DNA of 64,000 nucleotides from Diploscapter coronatus (lineage: Eukaryota; Nematoda; Chromadorea; Rhabditida; Rhabditidae). The position numbers and the translations under genes are program-made. The stretch lies in the NCBI GenBank assembly GCA_964036155.1, contig OZ038423.1, forward strand, positions 54,637,249 to 54,701,248, read 5' to 3'. Below the pieces are notes generated by a model. That model was not told the DNA's origin and made no database searches. It was given only the letters and a program-made list of their open reading frames with translations. Shown piece after piece: positions 12,245 to 25,200 of this stretch. Every line of letters starts with the position of its first letter. Position 1 is the first letter of the stretch.

Positions 12245-13466
12245 CTAATTTAGTTTTCCAACTTTTCGCCATTCATTCGTTTGTGGATCGTATTCCTCGA
12301 TTGAATTTAAAATATTTTGCATAGAAATGTCTTGATATCTAAGTTAGCAAATATTTCGTATAAAGATATGCAAAATCTCAACTCACCCTTCGATTGCATA
12401 CAATTTCCCGTTAGCGACAATGAGCGAATGAGCATGTCTTGCATAATTCATATCAGCGATTCGAGAAATTCGACTGTCAACTGGAGCTGAGGGGTCGAAA
12501 CACCGACAGGATTTAAATGCATTAGGATAACTAAATATATAACGATACATTATTTATCATACAAAATTAACGACTTCCGTCCTCCAGTTATGTAAATTCT
12601 TCCATTTAATGATGCAACTCTGGAAAACAACCGTCTTTCTGGAATCTCTCCAATTTCAGCCCATTCCCGTTCATCGTCTGATAACCGATATATCTTTCTA
12701 CTTCCCCATCCATCAATAACTGAATATCCACGATTACAATAATGAATATGCTATAGTATGACCGTATAACATTCCATCGCATGTTATTGTTTGAGCATGA
12801 CTAATTGAAAGAGGAAAAACAGGTCCTGTTTGCCATTTTCCGTCTATTAAAACCTGAATTAATTATTTCATGGATTTCCATTCGATCTTCTTACATCAAC
12901 TCGATTCATATTTTTCCCTGCTATAGGATCCTCTCCACCCAAATAATACAGCTTGTCTTTGAAATAAGCCACAGATGCACATCTACGCCATTCAGGAGGA
13001 TCTAGACCTGTAAAATTCTTTGAATTGATCATTCATGGATTTGTTGATAAGACCTCTTGAAATTTGTCGAGTATTCAAGTCACATATTTCAAATGTTGAG
13101 CTGTTAATTCCAAAAATCTAAAATTTGAAAAATTATTCAAAATAACGAATATAAGAATTTACTTTATTCTGTGTAGTTGCTACTCCATAGGTATCATAAT
13201 TTTGATTAAACTTTGCAATATTTTCGGCAGAATAATTCCGCGAGTCAAACAGACAAATTCTTCCTTCCCAACTACCATTATCAGTCTTATAATCCACTAA
13301 AAACTTCAAGTAAAACGACTTCATTACCTTTTATAACATTTTACTTACGATAAAATAAAATTTTATGCGAATTATTGAATGAATTCTTTCCACCAATCTG
13401 CAAATTATTGATGTTTCGGGCTAATTCATTCATTGTATTATTAATCAATGGTATTTCAATTCCTTT
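12245..13466 (-). CDS. Kelch-repeat protein, copy B (5' end unresolved)
   Basis: Every exon of copy A has a counterpart here with the same splice phases, and all splice in frame to a TAG at 12245. Kelch strands are KLYYLGGEDP, RIYITGG and a final EEYDPQTNEWRKVG; one blade has lost a Gly (KLYAIEG). Instead of copy A's signal-peptide exon, the first visible exon starts at 13466 after TTTAATTTCAG and encodes KGIEIPLINNTMNELARNIN. I found no convincing upstream start exon, so this copy may be 5' extended, truncated or fused. The equivalent of copy A's exon 2 starts near 13296 after the same GAAGTTTTTAG acceptor. Reading frames are otherwise intact, arguing against a simple pseudogene. Confidence 0.75.
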
Positions 13467-13650
13467 CTGAAATTAAACTATTTATATTTATCTTTATTTG
13501 CTTATTTTTTTTTGTTTTTTCTAAAGTTAAAATCGCGCTTAATCAGATATGAAATTTGTTAATGATACCCTAGATGCTCATCAAGAAATAAAATCGACAT
13601 GCATTATTTTATCTCAAGGATATGACCATAGTCACACTCAACGACGAACC

Positions 13651-13728
13651 TAGCATAATTGGTCATGGGCCCATATGGGGACATCGATGTGCCACGACCC
13701 TGGGCTATGACCCATGACCAATTATGCT
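13651..13728. repeat. 78-nt hairpin with 18-bp perfect stem base
   Basis: AGCATAATTGGTCATGGG and its reverse complement bracket a short interior that continues to pair imperfectly (CCCATAT against GGCTATG). It could be a tiny MITE or a hairpin RNA precursor. No other copy was seen in the window. Confidence 0.6.
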
Positions 13729-14016
13729 GGGTGCGATGTCAGTTTCGCAAAATGGATATCTATAATGTCTGCCTGCACTTGAACTCTTGATAACCGTTGT
13801 TTAATTCGTAGACGAAGCTATAATTCAGATTTAGATTGACTGACTTCATCTCCTTGACAATTTTGCTTCAATTTAAAAAGAAATTGCTTCTCTATGGATA
13901 CCGAGCTTTTAGCTGACTTTCGAATCTAAAAACTGTCGTCCTCGAAGATGGTAAGCTCATCCTATTTTCTCTAAAAATTCTATGTTTTTCACATTTAGTT
14001 GCCAGCTTTATCAGCG

Positions 14017-14310
14017 ATGTTAATGATCAAAATTAGTGCTAAGAAACTAATGCCACTTGGCATAATCGTGTTGGGTAAGACGATGATATTCATTCATTGG
14101 TGAAGTCTAACAATTTCAGCGGTTGTTTATTCAGTTCTGGTTACTGATTTGATTCAACAGTCTGATTCTTCTTCGTCAAATTCGACAGATTTGTCCGAAT
14201 CTGACAGTGAACGGGAAGACGACAGCAATCAGACATTGTTAGTTGACATCGCAACGACATCCTCAGGCAATTCTCTATATTCTACGTCAACAATAACTTT
14301 ACAAGGCTGA
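14017..14310 (+). CDS. Small single-span membrane or secreted orphan (82 aa)
   Basis: Two exons (14017-14074 and 14120-14310) join across a 45-nt GTAAGA...TTTCAG intron and end in TGA, giving 82 residues. The N-terminus is basic, followed by a hydrophobic run across the splice junction (LGIIVLAVVYSVLVT). That run would serve as a signal anchor or signal peptide. The remainder is Ser/Thr/Asp/Glu-rich with two NxS/T sites. The ATG lies 2 nt after a TTTATCAG acceptor. No family is recognised. It lies between the kelch pair and the claudin-like gene, both on the opposite strand. Short but structurally coherent. Confidence 0.55.
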
Positions 14311-14545
14311 ATTTCTATTGTTTGGGAATTTGATCTCCATGAAAATTAGTCAAATTCGTTCTTTCCACAAGCTAAATATTGAGAGGGATTCAACAGGCGA
14401 ATTTTGCATCTCACCATAGGAATAAATTTTCTATCCTATTTTTTATTTGCATAAACTTTTTTCATGCGTTAGATGAGCTCTTATAATTTCTTTTTTTTAA
14501 ATCTGGATAAACTTTGAAAAAAAAAAGTATTAAAAATTGCATATT

Positions 14546-17500
14546 CTATGCGATGAATTCCTTGTAAGAATTGGTGGAATCGATGTCGGCAGAAATGGTG
14601 GAAATGGGAGAATGAGGAGGCGGTCGAGTTGGTTGTCGAGAGGGACGAGTGCGGGAGGCAGGCAGATGAGGACTCAATGAACTTCGAGAACTTCCCTAAA
14701 TCAAGACGTTCAGCAATGTGCAATTATTTTGGTCTTGAGTAACCTGTTAAAAATCTTACTTGAAACTCATCAATTCTATAAATCGTTTTGATGAGTCGTA
14801 ATGAAATGGGAATTTTCAAATAAATTGGCCAAAATCTCATGGATCATGTTTGACAGATTTATATAGAGAATGAAAAATCTTACGAAAGAGCTGCCCATTT
14901 TTCTGCGAACACTTCTCGTGTCGGTGAGTCGTTTTTCTCTGAGCGGATGGATAGAAGACGAATGTTTTGGTCGAAGAGAATCAAGATTCGGTCTGACACT
15001 CGAGCATATGCTTCTAAATTGCAGGTGACTAAATGTCATTTTTGAAAACGATTATGCAACTAGTGCTATCATGAATTATGCGAGAAGCACTTTTTATATG
15101 GGCTATCTCCATCGAATATTGCACATTCATCATTCATGTCAATATAAATAGCAATACACAAACTCATGTTCATTAACAGTCAAAAACAATCCGGTTGGTC
15201 GTTTCCTTTTTTGCGGTATGTTCCTTCTTCCCCCGAAAAAGAAAGAAAGAGCACATATCCAGTTTCTCCCTCTTTTTCTCTTCGCCTCTCCTCGTCTCTA
15301 TACTTTTCCAGCCCTGTTTTTACAATTTTGACTATGAAAAAGCATGACTAGGTGATAATGTCATAGAGCTTTGCTTACGGTCTTCTAGCCTTGCCAAATC
15401 TTGTATTGTCATTATGATCATACGATGGCTTATGCTCCATTTCTTCCATCTTAAAGTTTATTATTTAGTTATTTTGTAAGATATAGATCGATTAATTTTA
15501 CAAATTATGCCTTGAAAAACCAGTGGGTCATGAGTTAATTTGAAATTATATCTTATGAAACAATCATGTAACTTGTATAATTCATGATAAACTTGACCAA
15601 CCATTGCAAAAGTGAGCAGCGATTTGAGTTTGTATCGATTGAACGTCCGTTCGTCTCGTTTCGCCATGTAGACCACAATTGAAAATGCGGCAGCACTTTC
15701 GGTAAGCAGAAATGAGGCCTGAATTGAAGTGAATCTGTTAGATTAATTTTAGTTAATTTTTTTGCTCGTTTCATGAATGAAACTTTCTCCATCCAATCCT
15801 GTTGATAAGGATGCCGTAATTTTGAGATCAAAGATTATTACCTTCTTCGATTTGATCCATAGATTATGTTGGTTTGAAAGATGGTTAATTAAAGTATAGG
15901 ATCCCCAAACGGGTATTCCAAATCGCATTTCGGAGTAAATTTTTTTGCACAAACAGATTATCATGATGTTAATGAGACTTTTTTGAAGCAATAATAAAAT
16001 TAAAAAAAAAAAATTCTAACCGAAAAGTCGCAAAAATGCATTACCCAAAATAAACATATTTTCGAAAACGAAATATCGTTTGTGTTTGAATATGTTGAGC
16101 TGATTTTTGGCACAAAACCATTTTACCAAGTTTATCGTCGATTTAGGGGTGGACTTTTATGACATTTTGGGTTTGAAGAGTACTTCCTTCCAAAATTTTT
16201 GGCTTAAAACTATCACGTTTCTATCACAAACACATTTTCACAAAGTGGCGGAGCTTGGGACTCTATTAGAGAGTCATAAATCTGAGATACGGTATCTGTA
16301 CAACTCTACTGAAATACCAGTAAGAAGATTTTTCATACCTTGATCAAGAGGAATGAAAATCCGTAATGGAAATGGAAAAGTGGCTCGTCGAATTCTGAGG
16401 CAGGATAGATTTTGTTGCCGACTTCTTTTGACAAAGAAGACATGAAGACGATTATGCACGCGAAGTTCACTATTCCTAAAATTGCAATAACTCTGTCGAT
16501 ATTCTTATTGATCGTTTTACGTGAAAGTGTATTAAACTGCGTTATTTTCTTACCTGTATTGATATGAACGATTGAAGCAAATAGCAGCGATTTGTAAGGG
16601 TTTGGAAGTCTGTAGGATAAAACTGACAGACAGAAACCGAGAACGTCGAGCACTATTCCCATTATCATGAGAGGGAAGGAGCGGCGCATAGATTCTAAAA
16701 TTTACTTTCTCTAAGTTTAAAATGAAAATTGATATGATGGAGAATCTTACGTTGGACAGAAGTTGTCACATCGCTTGGATCTTCATATTGCAAATAACTC
16801 ACAGGTACACAGTGATACGGTGTCGCTGCTTAAAACATGGTATTTTTGAAAATTATGTTCATCTCCAGTTATCAGACTAGCTATTTAGGATCGTCAGAGC
16901 TTAGAAATGATTAAATTATAATCGGTTCAGTCGTAATTTTTAGACCAAATCGTTCCAGATGATTCTACCACGAACCACGTTTTCATAAGCAATTGCTCTT
17001 TTCAGATAGAAAATGGGTCCATCATTATTAGAATGTTGGCAATGAAGCTCATAATAGTCAAAAAATCAAACTTTTAAAATTTTTTAAGGAATATCGAATA
17101 ATTAAAGCTTTCTCCATATAAAACTATGCCCAAGTATTGCATGGAAATGGGAAAGATCTTCTTACGATCAAGCCAGCAGAATTTGAAAGGGCCAATGGTG
17201 GCGTTCTTGAAGTAGACATTGATGTCGCTCGAATCGCGGCGAGTGTTGTTCGGCTGATAATATTGCAGAACTTCAGATGTATAGAGCCAGTGATTCGAGA
17301 ACGAACCTGGACTTCATCCATTCTCATTTCTTTAACTTTATTCGATGATAGAGATCAACTTTAGAAGCCACAAATATTTTTCACAATGATTTTTATGAAG
17401 TGAGTGATGAGGATATGATAACACTTTCTAGGCTTACCAACGAGATTGACAGTGCAGGCAGCGAACGAGCAGAGCAGCGCCAATTTGGTCAAATTCTTCC

Positions 17501-17558
17501 TGTTCACTTTTCGGATTTTGATGAGTTTATGTGAGGAAACAGGTATAACCATCATCAT
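14546..17558 (-). CDS. Claudin/PMP22-like four-span membrane protein
   Basis: Exons: 17558-17438, 17306-17166, 16828-16751, 16694-16554, 16475-16339, 15718-15602, then 15013-14884 and 14695-14546 (TAG). One more small exon may lie near 15200-15310, because the phase between 15602 and 15013 does not close directly. Topology is that of the claudin/stargazin superfamily. A basic N-tail leads into TM1 (LALLCSFAACTVNLVG), then a large loop with SFSNHWLYTSEV, N-glycosylation sites and GPFKFCW (the W...GLW-C-type motif). TM2 is MIMGIVLDVLGFCLSVL, TM3 GIVNFACIIVFMSSL, and TM4 ASFLLTESAAAFSIVVYM. The C-tail is long, cytoplasmic and Arg/Ser/Pro-rich. The family acts in cell junctions, channel accessory roles or neuronal membrane organisation; which applies here is unknown. 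Start chosen at the first of three tandem ATGs before TM1; an upstream exon is possible. Confidence 0.75.
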
Positions 17559-18524
17559 TACTAACTTAGCGGGATATTCGTTCGTTAGATAATAGATGAT
17601 CGGGTCTTTTACAGTTTTCACTGAAGAGTAACGATACTTCTAAGCCATAAAAATGCGTAAAATATGAATGAAAGCTAGAAGGAAGTAAAATGTTCAGAAA
17701 CGAAGACAAACGATAAATACTAGAAGTAGAGAGGATTCAGGAATGAGAAGTCGAAGAAGAAATGTCTGAAAGCCTGAAAAGCAGATAAAGCTGGGAAGAG
17801 AAACTCAATTTGCGCATCCATTGAATTGACATGCATTGAAAGGTTAACGCGCAGAAGAGCAGAGGCAAGGAGGGAAGATAGCAGGGACGTCGAATTCAGA
17901 TGACAAAGGCAATCAACGATGAATTAGAAAATCTTGAAAACAAAAATGTCGTAATTAAATCAGATACTGTAGCATTGCAAATAAAATCATCTTTTTAATC
18001 AAGTAACGCTTGAGATTTAAATAATCGATGCCCGAATCGAAATCAGTATTCCGTCAGGTCGAATGAAACAAAATTAACAATTTCAATGATGTAGGCGAAA
18101 AATAAATAAAAAAACATAATTCGACTGTCTCAGCTTTTCTAACCAATCAATTTGTAAATATGCAAGTGCTTTTTTGCCATCCGTTTTCAATCATTAATTT
18201 TGTTTTCATCAAGTCAGGTCGATTTTTTACTTTTATTTTTATTGATGATTCTGTAAATTTGTCGATTTTTGATTGGTTTTCTAGAAAAACGAAAAATTCG
18301 TGAAAAATGAAAAAAAAAATCTCACTCTCAATTCTGCACACGCATTGCATTTGTCTTTCCATCTCTTTCTCTTCTCTCTCTTCCTTTCATTGGCTCCCTT
18401 CTCTTTGCGCGAAAATGTCTATTTCTCGCTTTTGAATTTTCGCTTGGAACGTCTTTTTCTTCGAAATTCGTAATTTTTCGTCGGGAATTTTGCTGAAGTT
18501 CACGATTTCAGATAGAAGAGAAGG
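17559..18524. promoter_or_regulatory. Divergent intergenic region
   Basis: This separates the claudin-like gene (minus) from RPA2 (plus) and probably carries both promoters. The last 200 bp before RPA2 are pyrimidine-rich (TCTCTTCTCTCTC around 18365-18390). They end in CACGATTTCAG at 18501-18511, 13 nt before the RPA2 ATG. No coding exon is supported. Confidence 0.4.
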
Positions 18525-21227
18525 ATGGCGTGGGCAGACACGAGCGCGATGGCGGGTAGTGGCTGGGGAGACGAGGACACGACATTCGCCACGGACAAAC
18601 CCATGATCGAGCCCAGGCAGCAGGGCACTGGCGACAAGTCTGACAGATTCCCCGTCCCTCTCTCCATCGGCTACATCCTCGCGCACGAAATCGTCAACGA
18701 CAAAATCGCCATCGGAGACGAACAATTCGATACGGTACAAATGGGGGGAATCAAGCTAATTCAAGCTTAACATGGGGGAGCTGGTTGAATGCACGAAAAT
18801 ACTCGAAACTTTCCTCAATTCAACGGCCATTTCATGCATTCGACACACAATTTTCGAAGTGAATACAATTCAATTTCGCTGTATTGCAATCTTGGTTTTT
18901 ATCCTTCAGAGAACTTTTACTTCAAATTTAGGCGCGGAAGTATAATTGATAGGGTGAAGAAAAGATTGTTTGAAAGTTGCGAAATAGAGAAAATTGAAAC
19001 CGAGTTTAATGATGAAACTTTTGTAATGCGAGCGACAGATTTTTAAGCTCTTCCTGAGAATTCCCATTTTTGTGTTTTTCATTATGCACTTCCAAATGCA
19101 TACAGGGATTACAACAACAAAAAAAACTTGATTACTCGCTTCGCAAATTGAAGAGATCTTCATCAGTTCGCTTTCCCACCACTCGTTTCTCCCTTTCGCC
19201 ATGTGCAGCAACGCGAGTGGCGATAGAAACGATTTGTGAGCGGAGAGGGCTATGAAGGTCTCTCCGATTTGGGAATAGGATATGTCTGATGTGAATTTCA
19301 TCTGACCCGTTCAAAAATGAATTGTTGAATTTCAGGGCAAAGTACTGGGAATCGTGGTGAGTTCGGAGAAGAGCGAGATGGACGTGAAATACGTGCTGAG
19401 GGATCCTGATGACGATGAGAAGACCATAGATGTCACGTACTTCGTAGGAATTTCACATTTTTTCAAATCAATCTAATCTTCAACTATCACAAGTTTTTTT
19501 GTTGAAAACACATAACTAGTTTACTCTGCTAAAATCTAACCTTCATTAAAATTGAAATTCAGCCGAACACGGAGCGCGAGAAGATGCAGGGTTCGTTCGC
19601 GGAAGGCACGCAGCTGCTCATCCTCGGCAAAATTCGCACTTTCGGAGACAACAAGAGTCCGTTTGATTTAAAAAAAGAAAACTCACTATTTTTCAATTGA
19701 AAATACTGTTCTAACTCTTGCACTCATTTCACGACAAGTTAGGGAAAAGAAAGATGAAATGAAATGGGATCTTTCAAAATAATGAGTTTTCCAGAATAAC
19801 TCCGAATATTTGCAGTGATCGCCTCGTTCTTCATGAAGGAGGTGACTAATGCGGACGAGTGGGAGAACAGGCTCCTCGAGACGCGGTACATTCACAAACT
19901 CGTCGAGTCGGTCAGTGATTTATTCAAGATACAAATAAATGAAAATGGGTCTCGAGTCAAATATAGATGGAGAAAAACCTATGAACCTATTCGACTTCAT
20001 TTCAAAATTCCACTAATTTTTGTCAATTTCTGATTGAGTCGGAAAATACATTGAGAAAACAAATAGAGCAGATAGCTTGTGATTGTTGTTCGATATAAAT
20101 ATGTCTCATGTTCAGGGAATTCTGCACCGCGTGCAGGCAGAGGGCGGTCATGCTCTGGAAGGTTGGCAGGAGACCTTCCTGGGAGGCCCGCCCGAACTCG
20201 ACAACAGCCACACCGGCAATGCTTCTGGTGGCGGAAATTCCACATTCATTCAGGTATGTAAAATAGGAATAATTATTGGAGAAATTCAACGAGAATTGTG
20301 AAGAGAAGGCATTCTTGCCCGCTATATATAGCTGAATAAATAGATCACTTGCCTCACACGCGGAAGAAAGTTTAGTGTGTTCGATGGGAATTTTCTATTA
20401 TCAGTTTAGAGTTAGCGAAAAGAAGCTTTTCAAAAAGGGAGTATTTCGTAATTTGCAAACAAATTTTTATGAAATTGAAAACTGGTTATTCCGAGAAATG
20501 CATTTTTGATTATATGAGTTTGGTTGATTGCAACAAGTTGGCTTTTTAGTCATTTTTCCCATCAAATATCTTCTTGAATTCTGTTTTCACAGGAGTTTCT
20601 TTTATAAAAGTGGAAGTAATTTGAATAAGTTTAAGGAAAAGTTGACCTCAACTCGTGATGAGACTAATTCAGAACGGTCCATCGTCGCGTATCTACGGTC
20701 AGTCCTCGACGGCACAGGCAGCTTCCCAGTCGAATGCGGCTGCGGGCAAGTCCCTGGGTGGAATCAGAGGGCAGATCCTCAACTACGTGAAGAGTGTCAA
20801 GCAGCAGCACGAGGACGATGGAGTGTCTGTCGACGAGATCATCAAGGTAATTCAACATGAAGTAATGAGATGAATCGACGGAAATGTTCTGAAATTTTAC
20901 GAAGAAACATTTTATTCTCTTTGAGAGAAATCTTTCATTTCAAAAGTCTATTTCAAAAAATGGTTTACCAGAATTGAACATCTGATGTGAATTTTCTTGA
21001 ATTCTCCTCCCTCCAAATTTTAAAATAACATAGCAATTGCTTTAATTTTGTACTTCTTGGCAGACGTGATTTTCTTGAAACTCTGACAATTAGTAATACA
21101 TTTCCCATTGCAGGGCATGAAGCTGTCGAACCGCGACGCGGTGATGAACGATCTGAGCTTCCTGGTCGCGGAGGGTCATCTCTATAACACGTCCAGCGAG
21201 GATAAGTTCCTTCCCATCGATGCCTGA
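18525..21227 (+). CDS. RPA2: Replication protein A 32-kDa subunit
   Basis: Seven exons join cleanly: 18525-18734, 19336-19443, 19563-19656, 19816-19910, 20116-20253, 20673-20846, 21114-21227 (TGA). The product is 310 aa, slightly longer than the usual 270. RPA2 is the middle subunit of the single-stranded-DNA-binding heterotrimer used in replication, repair and checkpoint signalling in the nucleus. The N-terminal 30-40 residues are Ser/Thr/Gly/Asp-rich, as in the phosphorylated tail of the family. An OB-fold follows (FPVPLSIGYILAHEI, GKVLGIVVSSEKS, KYVLRDPDDDEK, EGTQLLILGKIRTFGDNK). A Gly/Ser/Gln linker then leads to the C-terminal winged helix (IRGQILNYVKSV, GVSVDEIIKGMKLSNRDAVM, FLVAEGHLYNTSSEDKF), the site that binds repair partners. 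It is followed 1 kb downstream on the same strand by ATR. Confidence 0.95.
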
Positions 21228-21531
21228 TTCCTCATTTCCCCTCATTCTTCAGCCCCACAGTCAGAGCACCGGAACATTCCCCTGCCAAGCCCCTAACCCT
21301 CTATTTTCATCTTTCACTCTTCATCTTCTTTCACACAATTTTCTTCACACAAACTTCTTCTAGTTAGGATTCTTTTTCTTGATACCCCTTCATTTCGTTG
21401 TTTTCGTGAACAATTTTTCCTCCTTTTCGTTGATACTCAATTTGGAATTGGTTTGTCATTCCGTCACTTTTTATTCATTTCGTTGTGACGATATGATTGC
21501 TTATTTATTGGAGTTTTCTTGTTCTTGAAAC

Positions 21532-21537
21532 AATAAA
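21532..21537 (+). terminator. Poly(A) signal AATAAA of RPA2
   Basis: A canonical AATAAA lies about 305 nt after the RPA2 stop in a T-rich 3' UTR. It is the likely 3'-end processing signal. Confidence 0.6.
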
Positions 21538-22256
21538 CGGTATTTCGTATCGCGAGAAAAAGATAATCAAATTGTAAAGATTATCAAAGCAGATTTGCTT
21601 ATCTGACCCGATTTACAATTGCGTTTTATCATGTATTACGTTATGTGATTTTCTGTTTTCGATAATGTTTTGAAAGCAGTGAGTATGTTCATCGTTGTGG
21701 ATTTTCAAATTCTATTCCAGATTCTTGCGCTCTTGGTTCCTTTCAGAAATTAATATTCTTTCACTTTTCTCTCTTCATTCCATTCTTCACTCTATTTTTG
21801 TCATCGTTATTTATTCCCCTTCGTTCCTTATCAATCGAGCGATCTTCTGCTCATACAATCCTTGCAAACTTTATTCGGCTTTTGCAGAAAGAGTGATTCC
21901 GCATTGTGATTTCTTTCTTCTTCCTCAAATTTGCGTTCGACTTCTTCTCATTTCCGTCTATGCAAATTCATCGTTCTTCATTTTCACTCGAGCTGATTTT
22001 TCTAATTCACTCGCAACACGTTTCCTTAATTTTTTTGGTATTATCTTTCCAAAAATAGACTTTTTCATATACAGCATGATATTTCGTCGTCGTTCTCCGA
22101 GAATTCCATGAAAATTTTATCTCGGCACATTCACTCCGAAAATTGTCCCTTCTCCTTTCTTCTTCAGGATGTTTTTTTTGAGCAAACTGAGAAAATAATA
22201 GGAGGAAAGATGTCCCGCGCAAAATTGCCGATCATAATTCCTGTTCAGATACGTGA
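21538..22256. promoter_or_regulatory. RPA2-ATR intergenic region with acceptor before ATR
   Basis: About 700 nt of T-rich sequence follow the RPA2 poly(A) signal. They end in TTCCTGTTCAG with the AG at 22247-22248, 8 nt before the ATR start codon. That AG is either a spliced-leader acceptor or the end of a 5' UTR intron. The long plus-strand open frame at 21695-22111 is phenylalanine- and serine-rich translation of T-rich DNA and is not called. Confidence 0.4.
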
Positions 22257-25200
22257 ATGTCTCAACATTCAACCAGCCTGAGCAGGAAGCGCTCGAGTAA
22301 TGGAGTGCCCAGGGCGAATCAGCATGACGTCAAGTGCATCAAGCAGCTACTCGAGTATGGAAACAGTTTCCTCACCGAGAATGAAATCGTCAAGAAAAGG
22401 AAGTAAGTTGAAATGAAAAACAGATTCCAGACCGAAATTTTCCTGAAATCTTTCAAGAACAATCGTTTCCTCGACAATCTTGACAGTCTCTTTTCTATGA
22501 GTTGTGTTTTCAGACTGCGCGCCCAGGTGGTGAGCCAGATCCGAGAAATAGTGGACTACAAGTACGATGGAATGATTCGGATGGACGCATTCCTGACGAC
22601 GGCCTGTTTCGAGGACCACAAATCTCAGCTCGAACTCATCACCACTCTGCTCATGGAGGCCCACAGAATGAGTCAACTCAAACCAGGTACAAATCAATAA
22701 ATCTCAAATTGAGTCAGTTTGTCGTGAATTTTTATTTGCTCCCGATTTTATCATCTCATAATTCCCGAGTTAAAATAGCCCATTCTTCTGTCTTTGAGGA
22801 TGCATTTTAAAATATGGAAAGAACTGATATTTCTCCTGTCTGCAGAATTCGTCAAATGGATGCTGTGCCGTCTGATGCGTTCGCGCACTTGCTCCAAAGT
22901 GGAGGCCCGTTTGGGTGGATTCCTGCAGCGCTGCATTATTCATATCACTCGTCTGTTGGATGCTCAAGAACTGCTCGTCTTTGCTCGACACACCATCAAT
23001 CAGTTGCTTGGTAAAATTTATTCTCTTATTTTATGGCTCTTTCTAAATAGCAGATGAAGTAAACCACGGATTTTGCCGATTAATTAACGGATGAGAAGAG
23101 GGGAGAAAGGAGAGCAGGGAAAATGATATTAGCGATAGAAAATTTCACTTGTTAATTATTAAATTCCGTGATCAACCGTCATTTAGTAACAGTCATTTTT
23201 ATGCGTCATCTTAGTACAAATTTTGGAAAGAAATAACTTGCAAAATCATAAGGAATAGCTATTTCGGCAACTCATTTGACAAAATGACAAGATCTATCTT
23301 CTCCCCGCACTATTTCACCCTACTTTCCTTCCCTCCCCTATCTCTAACTGTAGGTCTCGTCACCTCGTCATATAGTAATTGCCGTTACTTTGAGACTACC
23401 AGAATAAGCAAAACGTATCTGAAAACGTTTTTTTTTCGATTTCAATAATTTCTTCTGCTCAGGTCTGGTTGTGGAGGACGAGTATTCGTTCTGTCTGAAG
23501 GACGCAGAAGAGCCGTCTTCGATGGATCTGTACAAGGACACTTCGGTGCCTCTGCTGCCCAATACTTCTTCCAGAGAAACCATCATTCTCTCCATTCTGT
23601 GGGTCTTTCCCATTATAGTTAATTGTGAATTTTACTCAACTCATGCAAATTCTCGATTTTATTCTCATTTTCATTTTTGCAGCGACATCTACCGCCACTG
23701 CAGCATCAACTTCGGCGCTCTACGTCCCGAAGAACTGGCCAGACTGTGGCTCGTCATTACCCGACTCTGCACTTCCGAGACACATGCAATTCAGAAGGTT
23801 CGTTCATCTTTCAATTTTCCCAACTCTATCATGAAAGTTTTAAAATAAGCTAAATAGAACATCAAACATGAGATGATTAATTGAAATGACAGTATTTTTT
23901 TCAATTTATCTTCACCAGCGATCCAGCTCAATTCCTTGCAGTCAGCCCTCCTACTGGGTCAGCACCTGCTGTCCTTCAACCAGACATTCGGAGTGGCGAT
24001 GCGCTCCTTCGTCGACAAGATCATTTCACTCGAGGAAAGTGGAGCACCCAGTCAGGAATTGCAGAGGCACATCAATGGCATTCTACAGGTTGGTTGATTG
24101 AATTCATTCGATCTTCAAATTATAAAATTCATATTACGGAAATGTTTTCCGTCATTACAAGTACCTTTGAAATGCTTTTGGCGATTTCAACTCATCATAG
24201 ATAGTTCTACCGTAACTAAATTTGAAATGTTAGGTAGTTTGATTAATTCACTTCTTCTTTTTCAAATGACTCATTTCTATATTTCTATTCTCGATTCCAG
24301 TCAAATACAATGATTTTTCCTTTTTTCTTATGAAAATGGAGTGTCGTGGATAATATGCAATACAGAAAGGAAAGAGGAGTCTCACGGACTTTATTAATAG
24401 GGCAAATAGTGCGAGAATTTAACATATTCAACTTCCTTAATCTCTCATTCAGGTGCTGATGAACATGTTCATGTTCTGCGAGAAGCACGTGGTGCTCAAC
24501 ACGATTCCCATCAGCGTCATGACTGTCTGGATGAAACGGCTCTTTACTCTCTACACTTCTTCTAGCAGTAAGACGATCCTTGAATTATTCCTATAGACAA
24601 TTAGTAAATGGCGAGATGACATAGCTTATCTTTTCTTCCATTTTCCTGTTTTTTTAGACCTCCTTCCTGTCTCGGACTACAACTTATTATAGACGTGCGG
24701 CGAATGAATTGTGTTCACATTCAAATTGTGCAAAGCCAATATCCCCTTCTTTCTTGCTCTCAGCATTGGTATCGGATAAATTGGCGGCGACTTGCATACT
24801 TTTTATGCGAACAATTCATTCGCTGCGCGCCTACAATATGTCCTCACGTCATCAATTTATTCGAAAATTACCTTCATCACCCCATTAAAATTGATTGCAG
24901 AGGTGTTCATTCTGAACTTCCTGATTTCCTTGGTGCGAATTGTGATCTCGAAGGAGCGAGATAGCCTGAGAACGGAGTTGCAGGAAGAGCTGGACAATCT
25001 GAAGAGTGACTGCAAGGTAAGTGGGATGGTTAGTGAGACGGGGCGAGATAAGACGAAAGGCAATTCAGGACCTGATCGAGAAACTGCTCAAGGAGGGCAA
25101 CGAGGCAAAGGTCAAACACATGTCTGTCAGCTGCGCGTTCATTCTCGGATGCAAGGATGGGTTAGTTTCTTTGAATGCGTTTTTCATGATCATAGCTGAA

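Noticed and set aside
21695..22111. 138-codon plus-strand open frame before ATR
   Set aside because: Phe/Ser/Ile-rich translation of a pyrimidine-rich intergenic region; it overlaps the expected RPA2 downstream and ATR upstream sequences.
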